Below are positions 6,116-10,689 of a stretch of DNA of 10,689 nucleotides, piece after piece (position 1 is the stretch's first letter; each line of letters opens with the position of its first letter). The notes under the pieces were generated by a model that was given only the letters and a program-made list of their open reading frames with translations, was not told the origin of the DNA and ran no database searches. The stretch is taken from NCBI GenBank assembly GCA_017618935.1, contig JAFZTG010000177.1:1-10689 (forward strand), written 5' to 3'. The stretch comes from Bacteroidales bacterium. Lineage in GTDB: Bacteria; Bacteroidota; Bacteroidia; Bacteroidales; UBA1715. The translations under genes were made by a program, and so were the position numbers.

Positions 6116-6529
6116 ATGGGACGAATTTTAGCGATAGATTATGGGACAAAACGCACAGGCATTGCGGTTACCGACCCGTTGCAACTCATTGCCAATGCGT
6201 TGACAACAGTGCGAAGTTGTGACTTGATACAATTTCTTACGGACTATTTTGCCAAGGAAAAAGTTGACCACGTGGTGATTGGTATGCCCACAACGCTCCG
6301 TAACGAACCCTCGGAAAATGCAAAGTATGTGAAGATTTTTGAAAAACAGTTTCAAAAAGCGTTTCCCAATATGCCCATCAGCGAGATGGATGAACGATTC
6401 ACGTCAACGATTGCGCATCAGGCGATGCTTGCTGGCGGCATGAAGAAAAAAGACCGCCAAAACAAAGAAGTTGTCGATAGCATCAGTGCCACCATCATTT
6501 TGCAATCGTATATGGAACAAAAAAAATAG
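6116..6529 (+). CDS. ruvX: RuvX/YqgF family nuclease (putative Holliday junction resolvase, pre-16S rRNA nuclease)
   Basis: A 137-residue cytoplasmic protein with an RNase H-like fold. The ATG at 6116 gives the standard N-terminus MGRILAIDYGTKRTGIAVTD with catalytic D8; a longer frame from TTG 6086 has no family support. Further conserved parts are HVVIGMPTTLRNEPSENA (52-69), the acidic strand ISEMDERFTS (88-97) and VDSISATIILQSYM (120-133) with D121. In Escherichia coli the family member processes the 5' end of 16S rRNA; the resolvase role is based on fold similarity to RuvC. Length matches the family. It is divergent from sodB and 73 bases upstream of the GH9 gene, which has its own promoter-like box. 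Confidence 0.93.
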   Translation: MGRILAIDYGTKRTGIAVTDPLQLIANALTTVRSCDLIQFLTDYFAKEKVDHVVIGMPTTLRNEPSENAKYVKIFEKQFQKAFPNMPISEMDERFTSTIAHQAMLAGGMKKKDRQNKEVVDSISATIILQSYMEQKK

Positions 6530-6543
6530 CTTTCATCTATTTT
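6523..6543 (+). terminator. Possible weak terminator hairpin at the end of ruvX
   Basis: AAAATAG (6523-6529) pairs with CTATTTT (6537-6543) around a seven-base loop. It includes the ruvX TAG stop and is all A-T except one pair, so its stability is doubtful. Confidence 0.3.
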
Positions 6544-6578
6544 GGGGATTTTTAGCGTGGTTATTTATGTAAAAAACG

Positions 6579-6586
6579 TACTTTCG
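6579..6586 (+). promoter_or_regulatory. Possible -7 box of the GH9 gene
   Basis: TACTTTCG is one mismatch from TAnnTTTG and lies 16 bases before the ATG at 6603. This suggests the GH9 gene has its own short-leader transcript rather than depending on ruvX. Confidence 0.45.
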
Positions 6587-6602
6587 TAGCAAATTCTATA
6601 TT

Positions 6603-8300
6603 ATGAAACGATTTCTCATTCTGTTTTTTCTCACTATATCTATGCACGTTTTTTCTCAAAATATAATTCGTATTAATCAAATAGGATTTCCCGTTTCACA
6701 CGAAAAATTTGCAATTATTGCTGATGAAAAAGCAACCGATTTTGAATTGAGAAATGCTCAAAACGATAAAGTTGTGTATCAAGGAAAACTTTCCGAGGCT
6801 CGTTTCAGCAAATTTTCCGAAGAATATGTAAAATATGCCGACTTCACGGAATACAAAAATACAGGAACGTACTATCTGTATTGCAACGGGAACAAATCAA
6901 ACCCGTTTACTATACAAGACAAGATTTATCAGGAAGTATCACAAGCTTCCATTCGTGCGTTTTATTATTGGCGAGCTTCAACGGATTTGTTGCCACAACA
7001 TGCCACATGGCACGGCATAGATTTTTCTCGTCCTCTCGGTCATGCCGATACGGAAGTGAAAATTCATAAATCCGCAGCAACGCAAAATCGTCCGGCAGGC
7101 ACTATCGTCTCTGCTCCCAAAGGTTGGTACGATGCAGGTGACTACAATCTATACGTGGTAAATGCGGGAATTTCATTCCACTCGTTGGCTTTTGCCTACG
7201 AACTGTTCCCCGAATACTACAAATCGCTCAACCTTAATCTTCCAGAAAGTGGCAACGGCGTTCCCGACATTCTGAACGAACTTAAATGGGAATTAGATTG
7301 GCTGTTTGCCATGCAGGACGAAGACGGTGGCGTTTACACAAAATTGTCGTCGCTCCGTTTTTGTAGCATGATTATGCCTCACGAAGACAATTTGGAACGC
7401 TATATGATTGGAAAATCAACGGCGGCTGCTCTAGACTTTGCGGCAATGATGGCAATGGCTTCACGCATTTATAAACAATACGAGTCGGTTTTCCCCGACA
7501 TCTCTAAAAAAGCTCTTACGGCGGCAAAAAAAGCGTGGAACTGGGCAAAGGAGAACCCTGCAGTTTATTTTAAGAATCCGAGCGATGTACACACGGGCGG
7601 TTATGGCGACGTAAATATGAAAGATGAATTTTTCTGGGCTGCCTCGGAATTATTTATCACAACTGGTGAAGAAAAGTTTTTCAAAGAACTTGATTTCAAT
7701 TTCGATTTTTACATTCCCACTTGGGGCGGTGTTGAAACATTAGGTTTAATGTCGCTTGTGGCACACAAGGATATGTTGAAGGATCCATCGGTTGTCGAGC
7801 AAAAATTCTTTGAGTTGGCACAAAAGATTGCCACGTTTTTTAACGAGTCAAATCACTGTATTCCCGTGAATAAGTTTGACTGGGGAAGCAACGGAATGAT
7901 TTCTTCGGCAGGTGCTTTGGCGGGATTGGCAAAACATGTCTTGAACGACAGCCAAAACGAGCAATATCACTTTGAACAAATCATGCAAAAGTCGTTTGAT
8001 TACATATTAGGAGCAAATCCTACGGGCTATTGTTTTGTATCGGGATTCGGGACAAAATATCCTCGTCATTTCCACGACCGTCGTTGTACGTCCGACGGCA
8101 TAGAAGAACCTATTCCTGGTTATTTGGCTGGTGGTTCCACGAATTACGTCATTCGTGACTGTGGCGAAAAAGGATATCCGTCACTGACTCCAGCCGGTTG
8201 TTATAGAGACGCCATTTGCAGTTTCTCGACCAACGAGATTGCCATAAATTGGAACGGACCATTTGCGATGTTGGCTGGCATGGTGGAAAACATCGAGTAA
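6603..8300 (+). CDS. Secreted glycoside hydrolase family 9 enzyme (endoglucanase or exo-glucosaminidase type)
   Basis: A 565-residue precursor. MKRFLILFFLTISMHVFSQ is a Sec signal peptide with the FSQ end common in Bacteroidota; no lipobox and no C-terminal type IX sorting domain are seen, so a periplasmic enzyme is likely. Residues about 20-105 form the N-terminal Ig-like domain of theme B GH9 enzymes (IIRINQIGFPVSHEKFAIIA). The (alpha/alpha)6 catalytic barrel follows: GWYDAGDYNLYV with D177 and D180 (nucleophile-activating aspartates), ILGANPTGYCFVSGFG (468-483), YPRHFHDRR (486-494), and STNEIAINWNGPF (542-554) with the acid E545. All key residues are present. GH9 enzymes cleave beta-1,4-glucans, but one branch removes glucosamine from chito-oligosaccharides. 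The convergent GH94 gene fits either role. No carbohydrate-binding module is seen. Confidence 0.93.
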   Translation: MKRFLILFFLTISMHVFSQNIIRINQIGFPVSHEKFAIIADEKATDFELRNAQNDKVVYQGKLSEARFSKFSEEYVKYADFTEYKNTGTYYLYCNGNKSNPFTIQDKIYQEVSQASIRAFYYWRASTDLLPQHATWHGIDFSRPLGHADTEVKIHKSAATQNRPAGTIVSAPKGWYDAGDYNLYVVNAGISFHSLAFAYELFPEYYKSLNLNLPESGNGVPDILNELKWELDWLFAMQDEDGGVYTKLSSLRFCSMIMPHEDNLERYMIGKSTAAALDFAAMMAMASRIYKQYESVFPDISKKALTAAKKAWNWAKENPAVYFKNPSDVHTGGYGDVNMKDEFFWAASELFITTGEEKFFKELDFNFDFYIPTWGGVETLGLMSLVAHKDMLKDPSVVEQKFFELAQKIATFFNESNHCIPVNKFDWGSNGMISSAGALAGLAKHVLNDSQNEQYHFEQIMQKSFDYILGANPTGYCFVSGFGTKYPRHFHDRRCTSDGIEEPIPGYLAGGSTNYVIRDCGEKGYPSLTPAGCYRDAICSFSTNEIAINWNGPFAMLAGMVENIE

Positions 8301-8301
8301 T

Positions 8302-8340
8302 AAAAAAAGAGGAACCAGTTTTCTGATTCCTCTTTTTCGT
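8302..8340. terminator. Bidirectional terminator between GH9 and GH94 genes
   Basis: AAAAAGAGGAACCAG (8304-8318) pairs with CTGATTCCTCTTTTT (8323-8337) around a TTTT loop, with one C-A mismatch. The A-tract on one side and T-tract on the other make it work for both converging genes. It starts directly after the GH9 stop and lies about 20 bases from the GH94 stop. Confidence 0.88.
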
Positions 8341-8358
8341 TTATTAGTGTTCTGGATT

Positions 8359-10689
8359 TTATCCCATCACAACTTCAACAGTATTTTGTGCTTTGATTTT
8401 GCTCAATGGAATTTTGTTTCCTTTGATTGCAACACCGTTGATAGTGATTGATTTCACGCCACGTTGTACGCCTTTCGGGTTTTTAACTTGAATGTCAAGC
8501 ATTTTGCCACGGAAACGACGTGTCATACCGAATTTCTCCCATGCTTTTGGCACACAAGGATCGATTACCAAGCCGTCATAGTCTGGTTGAACACCCATAA
8601 TGTGGTTTGTAGCAGCGTAATACGACCACGTTGCGGCACCTGTCAACCAAGGAAGACGGGAAGCACCGAAACGAGTGTTGAACTTACTGTTCGTTGACTG
8701 AGCGTAAACGTATGGCTCAATTTCACGAATTTCTGCTTTCGTGTTGTATGCTGCTGGCATATATGCACGGAAGTATTTGTATGCGTTTTCACCGTTGCCA
8801 CGCAATGTTTCGGCAATTACAATCCAACCTTGTGGGTGTTGGAAAATAGCACCGTTTTCTTTCATACCTGGCAAGAACAATGGTGCCTTGATAGCAGAAA
8901 GGTCTGTTTTGATGTATGGTTTTGTAACCAACATAACGCCGTGTTCAGTTGCAAGGTTCTTTTCTACAGAATTCAAAACTGTGTCTGCCATTTTGCCTGT
9001 TGCAAAACCGCTATATACCGACCATGATTGTGGGTTCAACCAAATCTGTCCTTCCTTGCTTGTGTGTGAACCATAAACTTCGCCTGCTTCGTTGTAAGCA
9101 CGAACGAACCATTTTCCGTCCCAAGCATGTTTCTGAATAGTAGCGTCAAGTTTTTTCAACTCTTTGTTTGCCCATTCTACTTCTTTTGGCAATTTCTTCA
9201 TTTCGCAGATTTCAGCGTATGTCTTCAACGCATAACGCAACTGGAATGCCACGAATGTCGTTTCACCTTTCTGACCAAGTACCAAGCAGTCGTTCCAGTC
9301 AGCTTTCAAACCGCAAGGAAGACCGTGTTTACCTTCGCGTTCAAGGTTGAATTCAATTGCACGACGCAAGTGACCAAGCACGGTAGCTTTGCCTTTATCC
9401 GAATATGGAAGTTCTTTGTCGTAGAATTTCAAATCGCCTGTTTCCTTAATGTATGCAGGAATTGTGTTGAACAACCACATACAGTCATCGGAACGATAAT
9501 CTTCGTCGGCAGTTTTTGGCATTTTGCCCGGTGTGTGGTCGAATGGTTTCACAACCGGCATAGCACCACCGTTTGATTCCTGACCGGTAATCATCAATTC
9601 AAGACGTTCTTTTACTTCGCCGTTGATAACAGGAAGCACGCCAAGCATATCTTGTACCGTATCACGATAGCCAAGACCGTCGCGTTCGCCACTATATACA
9701 AGACTTGCGGCACGGCTCCAAGAGTATGTCATCAAACAGTTGAACGGACTCCACATATTGATTTGGCTGTTGAATTCAGCATCAGGAGTGTTCACTGTCA
9801 TACCTTGAATACGGTTGTGCCAGTAGTCAACCAATTTATTGAATTCCTTTTCTGCAACAGCGTATGAAGGAATTTCCTTTTGAGCTTTCTTGCCTTGTTT
9901 TGAACCTTGACCGATACCCATACTCACAACGAATTCCTTTGATTCGCCTGCTTTCAAAGTGATGTCGGTCTGCAATGTACCACAACCGTTGTCACCTTCG
10001 GCCAACGAGCCGTTGCATTTTCCTTGTTCAACAACAAGCGGATTGTTGTATGAACGGTAAGGACCGATGAATTTTTCACGGTCAGTATCGAAACCAGTCA
10101 CTTCGGTTCCAACCATTGTGATGAACGTATTTTTCTGACCAGCATCGATTTTTTCTTCGATTTCCAAGTGAGGATTGATGCAATGGTTGATGATACCGTC
10201 CTTGTAAGTCATCTTCATAATATATTGTGTATATTGAAGATTGATAAGGTCCATCCACAATTGCCAGTGGCTTGCGTATTCAACGTAGGTGAACAGGCTC
10301 AACTTGCGAGTTTTTTTGCTCTTGTTGGTAAGTTTCACCATCCAACATTCGTATTGTTTGCCAAGTGGCACGAAATACGTTGATTTCATTAGAATGTCGG
10401 AATATTCTGACTCGATGATGGAATATGCGCTACCATGACGGCATGTCGTCTTGTATTCTTCCAGCGACTTGCTTACAGGTTGCCAAGCGGTGCTCCAGTA
10501 ATCCTCGCTGTCGTTGTCGCGCACATACACGTAACGTCCAGGTTGGTCCATAGGGATTGTGTTTGGACGGAAACGCATAAAACGACCTTGAGCTGCCGAT
10601 TTGTAGAAACTGTATCCACCTGCATTGTTTGTAATCAACGCACCATAGGTTACGTCTCCTAAATAGTTACTCCACGAGCGAGGAGTGTC
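8359..10689 (-). CDS. GH94 disaccharide phosphorylase (cellobiose or N,N'-diacetylchitobiose type), N-terminus outside window
   Basis: The minus-strand frame stays open to the window edge; the TTG at 10636-10638 is internal, since DTPRSWSNYLGDVTYGA precedes it in frame. 776 residues are visible, so probably only a few tens are missing from a family of about 800. Visible parts: the beta-sandwich domain (NNAGGYSFYKSAAQGRFMRF, then GRYVYVRDNDSEDYW), the (alpha/alpha)6 barrel with SWSRAASLVYSGERDG and YRDTVQDMLGV, the catalytic acid in KADWNDC (aspartate codon 9289-9291), GMKENGAIF (about 8841-8867), WLTGAATWSYYAATNHIMGV and YDGLVIDPCVP. No signal appears in the visible part; the enzyme is cytoplasmic in this family. 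It uses phosphate to split a beta-1,4 disaccharide into a sugar 1-phosphate and a free sugar. Motifs such as GLGYRDTVQD and VEQGKC seem closer to chitobiose phosphorylase than to Cellvibrio cellobiose phosphorylase (from memory), so the substrate is open. Confidence 0.93.
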   Translation of the reverse strand, partial: DTPRSWSNYLGDVTYGALITNNAGGYSFYKSAAQGRFMRFRPNTIPMDQPGRYVYVRDNDSEDYWSTAWQPVSKSLEEYKTTCRHGSAYSIIESEYSDILMKSTYFVPLGKQYECWMVKLTNKSKKTRKLSLFTYVEYASHWQLWMDLINLQYTQYIMKMTYKDGIINHCINPHLEIEEKIDAGQKNTFITMVGTEVTGFDTDREKFIGPYRSYNNPLVVEQGKCNGSLAEGDNGCGTLQTDITLKAGESKEFVVSMGIGQGSKQGKKAQKEIPSYAVAEKEFNKLVDYWHNRIQGMTVNTPDAEFNSQINMWSPFNCLMTYSWSRAASLVYSGERDGLGYRDTVQDMLGVLPVINGEVKERLELMITGQESNGGAMPVVKPFDHTPGKMPKTADEDYRSDDCMWLFNTIPAYIKETGDLKFYDKELPYSDKGKATVLGHLRRAIEFNLEREGKHGLPCGLKADWNDCLVLGQKGETTFVAFQLRYALKTYAEICEMKKLPKEVEWANKELKKLDATIQKHAWDGKWFVRAYNEAGEVYGSHTSKEGQIWLNPQSWSVYSGFATGKMADTVLNSVEKNLATEHGVMLVTKPYIKTDLSAIKAPLFLPGMKENGAIFQHPQGWIVIAETLRGNGENAYKYFRAYMPAAYNTKAEIREIEPYVYAQSTNSKFNTRFGASRLPWLTGAATWSYYAATNHIMGVQPDYDGLVIDPCVPKAWEKFGMTRRFRGKMLDIQVKNPKGVQRGVKSITINGVAIKGNKIPLSKIKAQNTVEVVMG

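Noticed and set aside
9127..9576. 149-residue plus-strand frame opposite the GH94 gene
   Set aside because: Shadow of the GH94 coding strand: rich in Phe, Cys and Val as expected from antisense of a well-biased gene, without promoter or family features.
1..10689. CRISPR array, insertion sequence, tRNA or phage remnants
   Set aside because: No regularly spaced repeats, terminal inverted repeats, transposase or integrase motifs, or cloverleaf-like sequence were seen on reading the window.

Overview
The window looks like a chromosomal stretch of a Bacteroidota (probably Bacteroidales) genome. The evidence is the rpmB-rpmG-DUF4295 cluster and a DUF2851 gene (both families typical of this phylum), AT-rich intergenic DNA with TAnnTTTG-type -7 boxes, mostly weak Shine-Dalgarno signals, and short lipoprotein and secretion signals. 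Stops include TAA, TAG and TGA, so the code is standard.

Layout, left to right. (1) The 3' end of an Amt ammonium transporter with its own terminator. (2) A ribosomal-protein operon: rpmB (bL28), rpmG (bL33) and a DUF4295 gene that carries an in-frame TGA at codon 12, closed by a strong terminator. (3) A tightly coupled operon: MBL-fold hydrolase, tsaB (t6A tRNA modification) and a DUF2851 protein. The stop/start codons overlap at both junctions. (4) Converging on that operon, a small lipoprotein gene, whose promoter region is shared with a divergent all-helical protein of unknown function. (5) A minus-strand Fe/Mn superoxide dismutase gene, divergent from ruvX (yqgF). (6) A secreted GH9 glycoside hydrolase converging, across a bidirectional terminator, on a minus-strand GH94 disaccharide phosphorylase whose 5' end lies outside the window.

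Most of this is housekeeping: nitrogen uptake, ribosome, tRNA modification, oxidative defence and Holliday-junction/rRNA processing. The GH9/GH94 pair is a small beta-glycan or chito-oligosaccharide module: a periplasmic hydrolase shortens oligosaccharides, and a cytoplasmic phosphorolytic enzyme splits the disaccharide while conserving bond energy as a sugar 1-phosphate. I see no mobile element, CRISPR array, tRNA or rRNA, and no clear candidate for an undescribed multi-gene system. The points most worth a second look are the TGA inside the otherwise intact DUF4295 reading frame, the uncharacterised DUF2851 protein coupled to tsaB, and the substrate of the GH9/GH94 pair.
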